Assembly (NCBI RefSeq): GCF_000743355.1
Contig: NZ_JQEI01000003.1
Location: forward strand, 248,001-312,000
Direction of reading: 5' to 3'
DNA: 64,000 nt
Source of the DNA: Serratia sp. Ag1
GTDB lineage: Bacteria > Pseudomonadota > Gammaproteobacteria > Enterobacterales > Enterobacteriaceae
In this document: in pieces, positions 41,568 through 49,920 of the stretch
How the letters are laid out: each line of letters opens with the position of its first letter
Numbering within the stretch: the stretch's first letter is position 1
The notes under the pieces: model-generated
The model's input: the letters and a program-made list of their open reading frames with translations, nothing else
Told to the model about the DNA's origin: nothing
The model's database searches: none
Position numbers and translations under genes: made by a program

Positions 41568-41630
41568 GATAAAAACCTCTCGATAACGGAAAATGACCGG
41601 CGACCTTAGCCGCCGGATGTCGGCCTGGGT

Positions 41631-41876
41631 TTACTGGCTCATTGCACCTTTTTTCATTTCGTCTTTCTTCATGGCATCCTTACCCATATGATCTTTCTTC
41701 ATGTGATCTTTCTTTATGTAATCTTTCTTCATACTGTCTTTCGCCATACCATCATGGGACATCTGCCCCATCTCATCCTTCTTCATCCCATCATGGCTCA
41801 TGTTGTCTGCCGCATAAGCACCTGAAGCACCCAACATCAACGCGCTGCACATCATCATTGCGAATAACTTTTTCAT
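41631..41876 (-). CDS. Methionine-rich pentapeptide MXKDX repeat protein
   Basis: 81-aa exported protein. A signal peptide of 22 residues ends at AYA. The mature 59 residues contain 11 Met, many Lys/Asp and 4 His, with no mature Cys, arranged as MKKDx/MxKDx units (KKDHM, KKDHM, GKDAM, KKDEM; one unit has Ile in place of Met). The family is annotated as pentapeptide MXKDX repeat. Met-rich peptides of this style (MrpX of Azospira) act as sacrificial hypochlorite scavengers repaired by a YedY-type reductase. A molybdoenzyme lies 62 bp upstream. Metal binding is an alternative role. Confidence 0.85.
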   Translation of the reverse strand: MKKLFAMMMCSALMLGASGAYAADNMSHDGMKKDEMGQMSHDGMAKDSMKKDYIKKDHMKKDHMGKDAMKKDEMKKGAMSQ

Positions 41877-41938
41877 GGTATTTCCTTCTGTTATTTAAAC
41901 AGCACCTTTCAGTGCATTAAGGTGGTTCAGAGCAGCCG

Positions 41939-42727
41939 TTAACTGCCGCCAAACCAGTTGTAACCTTGGTCTTCCCAATAGCCACCCGGGAAGCGATTGG
42001 TGATCTCAATCACCTGAATGTGTTTCGGATTTTTGTAGCCCAACTTCGTGGGCATGCGCAGTTTCATCGGGTAGCCGTATTTACGCGGCAGAATTTGCCC
42101 GTCGTAAGTCAACGCCAGAATCGTCTGCGGATGCAGAGCAGTCGCCATATCGATGCTGGTGTAATAGTCGTCAGCACATTGAAAACTGACATATTTCGCT
42201 TGCAGATCGGCACCGATCGCTTGCAGGAACGCCGCAAACGGCACCCCACCCCATTTGCCGATGGAACTCCAACCTTCAACACAGATATGGCGCGTGACCT
42301 GGCTGATTTGTGTCATTTGGTGCAATTGTGGCAACGTCCAGGGCTGTTTGTGCAGCACCAAGCCCGCCACCTCTAACCTATAGTCGTCGCCATTGATCTC
42401 CGGCGCTTCGTCCTCGGCGTAAAACGCGTTAAACGGGAATGGCCGGGTCATCATCGATTCAGGGTAAACCGGTGCCAGGTGTTCGGCATTAAACAACCAG
42501 CCTTGCACGCGATCGTTAAAGCGGGAAATCCGGCTCAGCGCCTGCTCTACGTGGGCGTTATCACTCAGATCGCAGCCGGTGAGCATCGCGATCCCCCCTA
42601 ACGTCAGCCCATTACGCAGAAAACGGCGGCGGGACGAGGATTCAAGCTGGCGTGCCAGCAGGCGTTGCGCCTCTTTAACCAACGCCTGGCCTTCTTGCAG
42701 GCTAAGCGGTTGCTTGTCTGTTTTCAT
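41939..42727 (-). CDS. Tat-exported molybdopterin oxidoreductase (sulfite oxidase/YedY fold)
   Basis: 262-aa oxidoreductase. The twin-arginine motif is at residues 33-38 (RRRFLR) before a hydrophobic stretch that ends in LTGC (Cys52), a possible lipobox. Cys149 in RHICVEGWSSIGKWGG is the expected molybdenum ligand, and MRMPTKLGYKNPKHIQVIEIT closes the fold. It is related to but distinct from E. coli MsrP (334 aa). ATG 42727 has AAGGA 7 nt upstream. It is 10 bp downstream of a cytochrome b gene, the probable electron donor or anchor. Substrate (methionine sulphoxide or another S/N-oxide) is inferred. Confidence 0.87.
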   Translation of the reverse strand: MKTDKQPLSLQEGQALVKEAQRLLARQLESSSRRRFLRNGLTLGGIAMLTGCDLSDNAHVEQALSRISRFNDRVQGWLFNAEHLAPVYPESMMTRPFPFNAFYAEDEAPEINGDDYRLEVAGLVLHKQPWTLPQLHQMTQISQVTRHICVEGWSSIGKWGGVPFAAFLQAIGADLQAKYVSFQCADDYYTSIDMATALHPQTILALTYDGQILPRKYGYPMKLRMPTKLGYKNPKHIQVIEITNRFPGGYWEDQGYNWFGGS

Positions 42728-42737
42728 CACGAATTCC

Positions 42738-43337
42738 TTAGCGCCCACGCAGCATGGCGAGCAAAGTACGCGGCACCAGTGCCACCATCAGCAGGTGAAT
42801 CACCACAAAGCCGACCAACCCCAGCATGGCAAAGAAGTGGATATAGCGGGCCATCTCATAGCCGCCAAGCAGCGTCCGCAGTAACGGGAATTGCACCGAT
42901 TTCCATATCACCAACCCGGAAAGCACGCTCAAAGTGCTAACCACCATCACAAACAGATAAGCGACCCGTTGCACCGTGTTGTAGTGGCGCAAATCGGCAT
43001 GCTGTAACTTGCCACGCAGCGCTGCCCACAAATCGGTAAAAAACTGGCGCGGGCTGAGCGGCCAGTATTGGCGTTTAAAACGGCCACTAAACAGATTGAT
43101 CAGCAAATAACACAGGCCGTTGAGGCCAAACAGCCACATCCCGGCAAAGTGCCATTGCAGTGCGCCCCCTAGCCAGCCCCCCAAAGTGAGTTCATTGATA
43201 AAGCGGAAGTTAAACAGCGGCGAGGCGTTGTAGATCCGCCAACCGCTGGTGACCATAATCAGCATCGCCAACGCATTTAGCCAATGTGTCAACCTTAGCC
43301 ACAGCGGGTGAATAATGAGATTGGCCGACCTACTCAT
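42738..43337 (-). CDS. Cytochrome b561-type membrane subunit
   Basis: 199-aa protein with four membrane segments and haem-ligand histidines in the usual places (RLTHWLNALAM, LQWHFAGMWLF, YIHFFAMLGLVGFVVIHLLM). It resembles the cytochrome b subunits that pair with periplasmic molybdoenzymes. ATG 43337 has AGGAGAG upstream; the longer open frame to 43406 is rejected. It is first of a probable operon with the Tat oxidoreductase and is divergent from a two-component system. Confidence 0.88.
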   Translation of the reverse strand: MSRSANLIIHPLWLRLTHWLNALAMLIMVTSGWRIYNASPLFNFRFINELTLGGWLGGALQWHFAGMWLFGLNGLCYLLINLFSGRFKRQYWPLSPRQFFTDLWAALRGKLQHADLRHYNTVQRVAYLFVMVVSTLSVLSGLVIWKSVQFPLLRTLLGGYEMARYIHFFAMLGLVGFVVIHLLMVALVPRTLLAMLRGR

Positions 43338-43422
43338 GGAATCTCTCCTGACAGCACCTGTTTCGATGTGCTGAGTATTCGCCAGATTTGTTCCCCAAGA
43401 CCTCACGCAAAGTTAAATAAAA

Positions 43423-43438
43423 TGTGACAACTCTCACC
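43423..43438. promoter_or_regulatory. CRP-like site in the divergent promoter
   Basis: TGTGA-N6-TCACC matches a CRP core with one change. It lies in the 149-bp gap between the cytochrome b operon and the response regulator. An operator for the response regulator itself was not recognised. Confidence 0.35.
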
Positions 43439-43486
43439 GTCGGGGTTGTGTAAACTTCATTCATAACCAAAAACGCGGTGGGAAGT

Positions 43487-44200
43487 ATGGATAAGGCAAA
43501 ACGCATTTTGATTGTCGAGGACGACGCCAATATTGCTGAACTGTTGCAATTGCATCTGCGCGATGAAGGCTACGACATCAGCCACGCCGCGGATGGCAAT
43601 CTGGGAATGGCCATGCTGGAACAAGGTGGTTGGGATGCCCTGATCCTCGATCTGATGCTGCCGGGGATTGATGGGCTGGAAATCTGCCGCCGCGCCCGCA
43701 ACATGACGCGCTATACGCCGATCATTATCACCAGCGCACGCTCCAGCGAAGTGCACCGGGTGCTGGGGCTTGAGCTGGGTGCTGACGATTATCTCGCCAA
43801 GCCCTTTTCAATGCTGGAGCTGGTGGCGCGGGTCAAAGCGCTGTTCCGCCGCCAGGAAGCGATGACCCGCAACCTGCGTATGGAAGCGGGCACCTTGAGT
43901 TTCAACGGGTTGACCATCGATCCTCTCGCCCGTGAGGTACATCTGAACCAGCAACCGGTGGAGTTGACGCCGCGTGAATTCGATTTGCTGTACTTTTTCG
44001 CCCGTCATCCAGGCAAAGTCTTTTCACGCCTCAGTTTGCTGAATCAGGTGTGGGGATATCAGCATGAAGGCTATGAACATACCGTTAATACGCATATCAA
44101 CCGGTTGCGGATCAAAATCGAACACAACCCGGCAGAGCCTGAGCGCATCCTCACCGTATGGGGTTTGGGCTATAAATTCGCGGCGAAACCGCAAGAGTGA
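43487..44200 (+). CDS. OmpR-family response regulator
   Basis: 237-aa regulator. The receiver (residues 5-120) has the acidic pair EDD, phospho-acceptor Asp55 in LILDLMLPG and the Lys in DDYLAKPFS. The C-terminal winged helix (about 140-235) has ELTPREFDLLYFFARHPGKV, LLNQVWGYQ, and RLRIKIEHNP. ATG 43487 is chosen; GGGAAG lies close upstream, and a GTG at 43478 is possible. The kinase gene follows after 3 bp. Divergent from the molybdoenzyme operon, which it probably controls, as HprR controls msrPQ in E. coli. Confidence 0.92.
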   Translation: MDKAKRILIVEDDANIAELLQLHLRDEGYDISHAADGNLGMAMLEQGGWDALILDLMLPGIDGLEICRRARNMTRYTPIIITSARSSEVHRVLGLELGADDYLAKPFSMLELVARVKALFRRQEAMTRNLRMEAGTLSFNGLTIDPLAREVHLNQQPVELTPREFDLLYFFARHPGKVFSRLSLLNQVWGYQHEGYEHTVNTHINRLRIKIEHNPAEPERILTVWGLGYKFAAKPQE

Positions 44201-44203
44201 ATC

Positions 44204-45670
44204 ATGAAAAATCTTACGCTCACACAACGCCTGACGCTGGTCTTCGCACTGTTATTGCTGATCTGCTGTTCGATCTCTGGCGTATTGCAGGTGCGCAGCA
44301 GTACCCAATACAGCCAAGCGGTGATTCAACGGTTGTCTGCCAATCTGGCATTGCATATTGCCACCAGCAATCCGCTGCTGAGCACCAAAGGCTGGGACGA
44401 TCGCTCGGTGCATACCCTGTTCGACCGCCTGATGGCGGTTAATCCGAGCGTAGAGGTTTACCTGCTGGATAAAGAAGGCAGCATCGTGGGCAATGCCGCG
44501 CCTGCCGGGCGTCTGAAACGCCAGAAAGTCGATCTGGCCCCAATCCAGGCGCTGCTGAGCGGGGCAAAAATGCCAATTTACGGTGACGATCCGCGTAACC
44601 TGAATGCCAACAAAGTCTTTAGCGTGGCGCCATTGAAGGTCAACGGTGAGATCGAGGGCTATCTGTATGTCGTGCTGCTCGGTGAAGATTATGATGCCCT
44701 AGCCAACAGCGCGCAGGTGAACTCTGCGCTTTATTCAGCCCTGTGGTCGATGGGGCTGGTGGTGGTGTTCGGGTTGCTGGCAGGGGCTTTTGCCTTCCGT
44801 TGGGTAACTCGCCCGATTCGCCACCTCACTCAGCAGGTCAGTGTGTTGGACAGCGACGGTATCGCGGCCTTGCAGGACTATGCCAATAATACACCCGCCA
44901 GTCCTGGCCGCGACGAAGTCAGCCAACTGCAGCAAGCATTTCGCCGCATGGCGCTGCGGATTGCCGAACAGTGGCAGGCGCTTTCACAGCAAGATCAACA
45001 ACGGCGTGAGTTTATTGCCAATATTTCACACGATCTGCGCACACCGCTCACGTCGCTACATGGTTATCTGGAAACCTTGTCGGTGAAATCCGCCAGCCTG
45101 GCGGAAACCGATCGCCAACGTTATCTGGAGATCGCCCTGGCACAAAGCCGTAAGGTTGGTCGCCTGGCACAGGAACTGTTCGAACTGGCGCGGCTGGAAT
45201 ACGGGGTGGTAAAGCCACAAAGAGAGCCGTTTGCACTCAGCGAGTTGCTGCAGGATGTTTTCCAGAAATTCGAGCTGGCTGCCGAAGCCCGTCAACAGCA
45301 ACTGCATGCCGATATTCAGCCGGGGATCCCGCTGGTGAACGCCGATCTGAGCATGATGGAGCGGGTACTGACCAATCTGCTGGACAACGCTATCCGGCAT
45401 ACACCGCAGGCTGGTGAGATCACCATCCGTTTATGGACACAGGGCAACAAGGTGATGGTACAGGTGCATGACAGCGGGCCGGGGATCCCACAAGAGCTGC
45501 GGGCAAATCTGTTTATTCGCCCATCCATCCTGAACCATGCTCGCCGCCATGCAGGGGGATTGGGCTTAATGATTGTTAAACGTATCCTGCAACTGCACGA
45601 CAGTGATATCACCTTGGTGGAACAGCCACAGGCGGGTGCCTGCTTCCGTTTTTCAGTTCCGGTGTACTGA
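44204..45670 (+). CDS. Sensor histidine kinase
   Basis: 488-aa membrane kinase. Membrane segments lie at about 9-30 and 179-200 and enclose a periplasmic sensor of about 150 residues. A HAMP domain follows (RWVTRPIRHLTQQV). The H-box NISHDLRTPL has His276, the N-box is MERVLTNLLDNAIRHTP and the G-boxes are VHDSGPGIP and GGLGLMIVKRI. Its signal is unknown; the redox genes opposite suggest an envelope oxidant. A stop and 27 bp separate it from a convergent LuxR gene. Confidence 0.93.
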   Translation: MKNLTLTQRLTLVFALLLLICCSISGVLQVRSSTQYSQAVIQRLSANLALHIATSNPLLSTKGWDDRSVHTLFDRLMAVNPSVEVYLLDKEGSIVGNAAPAGRLKRQKVDLAPIQALLSGAKMPIYGDDPRNLNANKVFSVAPLKVNGEIEGYLYVVLLGEDYDALANSAQVNSALYSALWSMGLVVVFGLLAGAFAFRWVTRPIRHLTQQVSVLDSDGIAALQDYANNTPASPGRDEVSQLQQAFRRMALRIAEQWQALSQQDQQRREFIANISHDLRTPLTSLHGYLETLSVKSASLAETDRQRYLEIALAQSRKVGRLAQELFELARLEYGVVKPQREPFALSELLQDVFQKFELAAEARQQQLHADIQPGIPLVNADLSMMERVLTNLLDNAIRHTPQAGEITIRLWTQGNKVMVQVHDSGPGIPQELRANLFIRPSILNHARRHAGGLGLMIVKRILQLHDSDITLVEQPQAGACFRFSVPVY

Positions 45671-45697
45671 GTGCAGCGACGACAATGTTCTGATTAA

Positions 45698-46330
45698 TTA
45701 TAAAGAAGGATAACGGGTACGAAACGCCAGAATAAGACGCATAAACTCGGCCTGGCTTAACTGCAATTTGCGCATAATGTTGAGCTTATGGGTACTGACG
45801 GTTTTGTAGCTACGCTGGGTAACATCAGCAATACGCTGAGGATCGGCACCACTAATCATCAAGGCCAGAATACGCCATTCACTGTGTGAAAGCGGCTGTA
45901 TAGGCTGCCCTAACAGGCTCTGAATGGATGGGCTACGATAACTTTGCCTCTCACGCACGGCCATAACCGCCTTAAACAGGCAGTCCAGATCGTCACGCTT
46001 AGACACCAACGACAGGTTAGGCTCTGTCTCCAGAATCGCGAGAATACCTGGGTGAGTAATATTGGTAAATATCACAAAAGAAGCGTTTGGCCAGAATAAC
46101 TTGGAAGCTAGAATAAACTGAATAACATCATATAAGTTCTCAGAATGGCTGTAGAGCTCCATGATAACCGTTTGTTTTTCGTTATCACCCAGTGCAATCT
46201 CGATTTCTTTTAAATGTTGAAAACTGCAAGCACATACATGCTCAGGATCAATCAGCGTCTGCAATCCCTTTCTCACCCAAGGAGAGGGGTCAAAGAAAAT
46301 GAAATTACCTTCATAAATTTCTTTCTGCAT
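45698..46330 (-). CDS. LuxR-type response-regulator-like protein
   Basis: 210-aa protein with an N-terminal receiver-like domain (residues 8-125, FIFFDPSPWVRKGLQTLI, VIMELYSHSEN) and a C-terminal LuxR/GerE helix-turn-helix (LSHSEWRILALMISGADPQR, IADVTQRSYKTVSTHKLNIMRKL). The phospho-acceptor position is not a clear Asp, so it may not be phosphorylated. ATG 46330 is chosen over TTG 46333. It lies 266 bp downstream of a ToxR-like gene on the same strand, mirroring the pair in the fimbrial island. Confidence 0.8.
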   Translation of the reverse strand: MQKEIYEGNFIFFDPSPWVRKGLQTLIDPEHVCACSFQHLKEIEIALGDNEKQTVIMELYSHSENLYDVIQFILASKLFWPNASFVIFTNITHPGILAILETEPNLSLVSKRDDLDCLFKAVMAVRERQSYRSPSIQSLLGQPIQPLSHSEWRILALMISGADPQRIADVTQRSYKTVSTHKLNIMRKLQLSQAEFMRLILAFRTRYPSL

Positions 46331-46402
46331 CAAAAATTACCATCGAATAACTGTAAGATTTTAAAAAAATGCAACACCCAGCACTCTTTAATGCCCAAAA
46401 TA

Positions 46403-46481
46403 TATACGGTAGATAATTCGAGTTGCTCATGGGCGACAGCGCACTGCTGGCCCCCAAGCAACTTGAAGTATGACGGGTATA
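46403..46481. repeat. Internally deleted ERIC element (79 bp)
   Basis: The left end TATACGGTAGATAATTCGAG and the right end CAACTTGAAGTATGACGGGT followed by ATA match the termini of the full ERIC at 55022-55148; the middle is shortened. It sits between the ToxR-like and LuxR genes. Confidence 0.8.
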
Positions 46482-46596
46482 AAAGACATTGATTAAACGC
46501 TGCCTTGATATTAATTATTGGGTTTTAACAAAGTCGTTTGAATGGCATTTATTATTCCTTTAATACGTGTTTCATCCTGAAACTCGCTGATAGTGA

Positions 46597-47403
46597 TTAC
46601 AAGAGCGGTGAATTCTCACTTTCCAATCCGGAGCAGATTTCTACTTTATGCTCACGAAGGGCTTTACAGCGCAGAAAAAACAGTCTGGATATCCCAGATA
46701 TGTATGATTTAACCTGGTTACTGCGCACAAGCAGCAGGTATTCATCTGCATTGCATTCCTTCTTTTGCAACTCAGCGTAAGCCAGTACATCGTCACCAAG
46801 ACCCGAGTCTGCTGAAGCGGACATAAAGACCTTACAGCCACCCGCTTTGCCCAAATACGTTTCCTGACGGGAAACCGAAGCAAAGCTATAAATAGCCATC
46901 CCGGAAAGCACGACAAACACAAATGCTAAAACAGCCCATCCATAATGAAAATGTCTTGCTGCTGCAGAACGCACTGTTGCTGCAACCGTTGGCTGCACTT
47001 CCCGACGCACAGCAGGTTCGGCCAAGGGCAGCTCTTCGTGACGCAAAAGTGCCTCTTCCTCCCGTTTCTCACAGGTTTTCACCTGCACTTCGGGCCGCAA
47101 CATAAAACCGACTTTAGGTACAGTAGCGATAACCTCCTCATCAATACCTAACGCTTTGATCACTCTACGCAATTTACTTACGCATTGATTCAGGTTGTTG
47201 TTGCTGGAAACCATGCCGTAATCATCCCATACCTTCTTGAATATCACTGCACGGCTAACAGCATCACCATGATGGGCAATCAACAGCTGTAACAAACGAT
47301 TTGAAGGGTTAGAGATAGGGACAGGCTCATCAGAGAAATCACACAGGCTCAACGCCCCAGAATCAGAGTCAAAAAGAATGCGGTCATTAAATCTATATTT
47401 CAT
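46597..47403 (-). CDS. ToxR-like membrane-bound transcription factor with four-Cys periplasmic domain
   Basis: 268-aa one-component regulator. The winged helix is at about 20-105 (NPSNRLLQLLIAHHGDAVSR, KVWDDYGMVSSNNNLNQCVS, VIATVPKVGFML), a charged linker at 108-150, one membrane segment at about 154-174, and a periplasmic domain with Cys190, 217, 246 and 257. The Cys pattern matches the island protein at 30.6 kb. ATG 47403 is chosen; a GTG at 47421 is in frame. No FidL-like partner follows; a LuxR-type gene does. Confidence 0.8.
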   Translation of the reverse strand: MKYRFNDRILFDSDSGALSLCDFSDEPVPISNPSNRLLQLLIAHHGDAVSRAVIFKKVWDDYGMVSSNNNLNQCVSKLRRVIKALGIDEEVIATVPKVGFMLRPEVQVKTCEKREEEALLRHEELPLAEPAVRREVQPTVAATVRSAAARHFHYGWAVLAFVFVVLSGMAIYSFASVSRQETYLGKAGGCKVFMSASADSGLGDDVLAYAELQKKECNADEYLLLVRSNQVKSYISGISRLFFLRCKALREHKVEICSGLESENSPLL

Positions 47404-47979
47404 TTTACTCACGGGTTTCACTATAAAAGACAGCCTAATCCTGGCATCAATTGTTAATAAAAGATTAACAAAATATAAAAAAACAAATATTTATGAAAAA
47501 AAACCTCAACGTGCTGAGATCAATCAATTAACATTAAGATTTATTATCTAATTTTCCCCTTCCTTGAGGTAAGAATTTTCTCAATCATTGGAGCAAAGGT
47601 TATACAAACAGGCCACACATTGATATATTTATATGTTAAACATTGGAAAATTAGTTTTTTGTTCTAAAAAAAATTATTTTTAAGGCAAATATAGATATAA
47701 ATCATCCATTTCTACCGATTTTAATGTGAATATTTTGATAGTTTAGAAAGAAAGATTTTTTGTTTCACGAAAAATGTATCGAAAATACAACAAATAAGGT
47801 GATTTTATTATTTAAATCAATTGGTTATTTAAAATTAAAACCCTAAACGAAAATTAAAACCTTCGAAGCCTTTCACCAAAAACATTATCTCACCTCGAAA
47901 ATAGGTGAACCGACAACAATAAAGGAGTACCAGTGTCCCATTAGGCGATTTCACTTGCGGCTTTGCCCATAAAAGGCCA
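47404..47979. other. AT-rich non-coding region
   Basis: 576 bp between the DeoR-type gene and the ToxR-like gene. It is strongly AT-rich from about 47,450 to 47,870, with runs of A and T and no gene recognised. It probably contains the ToxR-like promoter. At 47922-47940 AAAGGAG is followed by a GTG with a stop three codons on, which looks like a remnant of a lost reading frame. Confidence 0.5.
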
Positions 47980-48744
47980 TCAAACACTGGCCATCAACAG
48001 AGTAATATTCGCCTGCCTAATCGCTTCTTGCACCGCTTCAGCCAGATTGCCATCGGTGATAACCATATCGAATACCGTAATCGGCAACGCCAGGTAAGTG
48101 GCCACCTTGCCATATTTGGAGGTATCGCTCAGCAGGACACAGCGGCGGCTTGCTTCAACAATCGCCTTTTTCACCATAACTTTATCCTCATTGGGCGTTG
48201 ACAGGCCACGCATACTCCATGAAGAAGCTGAGATAAATGCCAGATCGATAAACAGATTACCTAGCGCCTGGGCTGCTGCGGCCCCCACGCAGGAACGGTT
48301 TTCACGGCAAACGGTGCCACCAGTGTGAATCAGTTTGCATTGGCTATGTTCAAGCAGGTAAGCCGCGATCACAAAGTCGTTGGTTACTACAGTGATGTCG
48401 TCACGCTCACTAATCCGTTTAGCCAGTGCCAGCGTGGTGGTGCCCGCATCCAGATAAATACAGCTGTTTACAGGGATTTGGCGTGCAGCCAACTGCCCAA
48501 TCGCCGCTTTCTGCTGGCTGAACATGCTTTCTTTATCCTGATGCGAAGGCTCTATCGCAACCCGCTCAGCCGACTGTACGCCGCCAGAAACGCTAATCAC
48601 CGAGCCTTGCTCCTCAAGCTTTTGCAGATCTCGCCGGATGGTCATGTGCGACACCCCCAGTCTTTCGGTCAGTTCAGCAATGCTGACCACACCGCGTTCA
48701 GAGACCAGCGCTAGAATTTGTTGGTGGCGTTCTACAGGTATCAC
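47980..48744 (-). CDS. ygbI: DeoR family regulator YgbI
   Basis: 254-aa DeoR-type repressor. Residues 5-55 form the helix-turn-helix (RHQQILALVSERGVVSIAEL, LGVSHMTIRRDLQKLEEQG). The sugar-phosphate-sensing domain shows YLDAGTTTLALAKRI and VVTNDFVIAAYLL. The start is GTG at 48744 with GAGAGGAAA upstream. It is divergent from the ltnD-otnK-otnC-otnI-ygbN genes, the same arrangement as E. coli ygbI-ygbJKLMN, and probably represses them. Confidence 0.92.
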   Translation of the reverse strand: MIPVERHQQILALVSERGVVSIAELTERLGVSHMTIRRDLQKLEEQGSVISVSGGVQSAERVAIEPSHQDKESMFSQQKAAIGQLAARQIPVNSCIYLDAGTTTLALAKRISERDDITVVTNDFVIAAYLLEHSQCKLIHTGGTVCRENRSCVGAAAAQALGNLFIDLAFISASSWSMRGLSTPNEDKVMVKKAIVEASRRCVLLSDTSKYGKVATYLALPITVFDMVITDGNLAEAVQEAIRQANITLLMASV

Positions 48745-48769
48745 GATTTCCTCTCAATGCTCATAGTGA

Positions 48770-48922
48770 TAATAATTGTGATTTTACGTCAATTTTCGTG
48801 CAGAAGGAAAAAGATTCCCGCTGTAAAAAACCTACCGTAACCCAAGAAAGATATTTAAAAACATTAAATTAATGAAAATTCTCTCTCTAGGTTAACTTTC
48901 GCACCATTGTTAATAATTGTGA
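48770..48922. promoter_or_regulatory. Direct repeats in the ygbI-ltnD divergent promoter
   Basis: The 12-mer TAATAATTGTGA occurs exactly at 48770-48781 and 48911-48922, 141 bp apart. A related TAGTGATTATTTG lies on the minus strand at 48985-48973. DeoR-type regulators often use distant repeats and looping, so these are candidate YgbI operators. Confidence 0.5.
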
Positions 48923-49005
48923 AGTCGATCACCGATAACTGGCGTCACAACGCTTATATTTAACACAACAAAACAAATAATCACTAAAATTAACAGGAGT
49001 GTTTC

Positions 49006-49920
49006 ATGACACAGCCAGGACATTATTCAGTGTGCATCGTCGGCTTGGGCTCCATGGGCATGGGCGCAGCTAAATCATGCATTAACGCCGGGCTCACCAC
49101 CTATGGCATCGATCTCAACCCGCAGGCACTGGCAGCACTACAGCAGGCCGGAGCCAAACAGGCGGCCACCAGCGCAGCGGGTTTTGCTGCGGAACTGGAT
49201 GCCGTTTTGCTGCTGGTGGTCAATGCTGCACAGGTGAAGCACATCCTGTTTGGCGACAACGGTCTGGCAGCCCAGCTCAAACCCAACACGCCAGTGATGG
49301 TGTCTTCTACTATCGCTGCCGCCGATGCCAAAGAGATCGAGCAAGGGCTGCAGGCATTCGGCCTCAATATGCTGGATGCCCCGGTTTCCGGCGGTGCAGC
49401 CAAGGCAGCGGAAGGCCAGATGACCGTGATGGCGTCCGGCAGTGAAGCCACTTTCGCTCAATTGCAACCGGTCTTAGATGCCGTCGCCGGTAAGGTCTAC
49501 CGCATCGGTAGTGAGATCGGCTTAGGCGCTACGGTGAAGATTATCCACCAATTGCTGGCAGGGGTGCATATCGCTGCCGGGGCTGAAGCGATGGCGTTGG
49601 CGGCCCGCGCCGGGATCCCGCTGGAGGTGATGTACGATGTGGTGACCAACGCCGCAGGCAACTCCTGGATGTTTGAAAACCGTATGCGCCATGTCGTGGA
49701 CGGTGATTACACGCCAAAATCTGCCGTGGATATCTTCGTTAAAGATCTCGGGCTGGTGACCGACACCGCCAAAGCGCTGCACTTCCCGCTGCCGCTGGCC
49801 TCAACGGCCTTCAACATGTTCACCTCCGCCAGCAACGCCGGTTATGGCAAAGAAGACGACAGCGCCGTGATCAAGATTTTCTCCGGCATCACCCTGCCAG
49901 ACAACAAGAGGAATGCATAA
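49006..49920 (+). CDS. ltnD: L-threonate dehydrogenase
   Basis: 304-aa beta-hydroxyacid dehydrogenase (E. coli YgbJ) that oxidises L-threonate to 2-oxo-tetronate with NAD. The nucleotide fold VGLGSMGMGAAKSC, substrate loop DAPVSGGAAKAAEGQM and catalytic Lys region GLGATVKIIHQLL are present. AGGAG lies 8 nt before the ATG. First of a five-gene catabolic operon; its stop overlaps the otnK start. Confidence 0.94.
   Translation: MTQPGHYSVCIVGLGSMGMGAAKSCINAGLTTYGIDLNPQALAALQQAGAKQAATSAAGFAAELDAVLLLVVNAAQVKHILFGDNGLAAQLKPNTPVMVSSTIAAADAKEIEQGLQAFGLNMLDAPVSGGAAKAAEGQMTVMASGSEATFAQLQPVLDAVAGKVYRIGSEIGLGATVKIIHQLLAGVHIAAGAEAMALAARAGIPLEVMYDVVTNAAGNSWMFENRMRHVVDGDYTPKSAVDIFVKDLGLVTDTAKALHFPLPLASTAFNMFTSASNAGYGKEDDSAVIKIFSGITLPDNKRNA

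Noticed and set aside
47922-47944. AAAGGAG followed by GTG and a stop three codons later
   Set aside because: No protein can be supported; noted only as a possible remnant.
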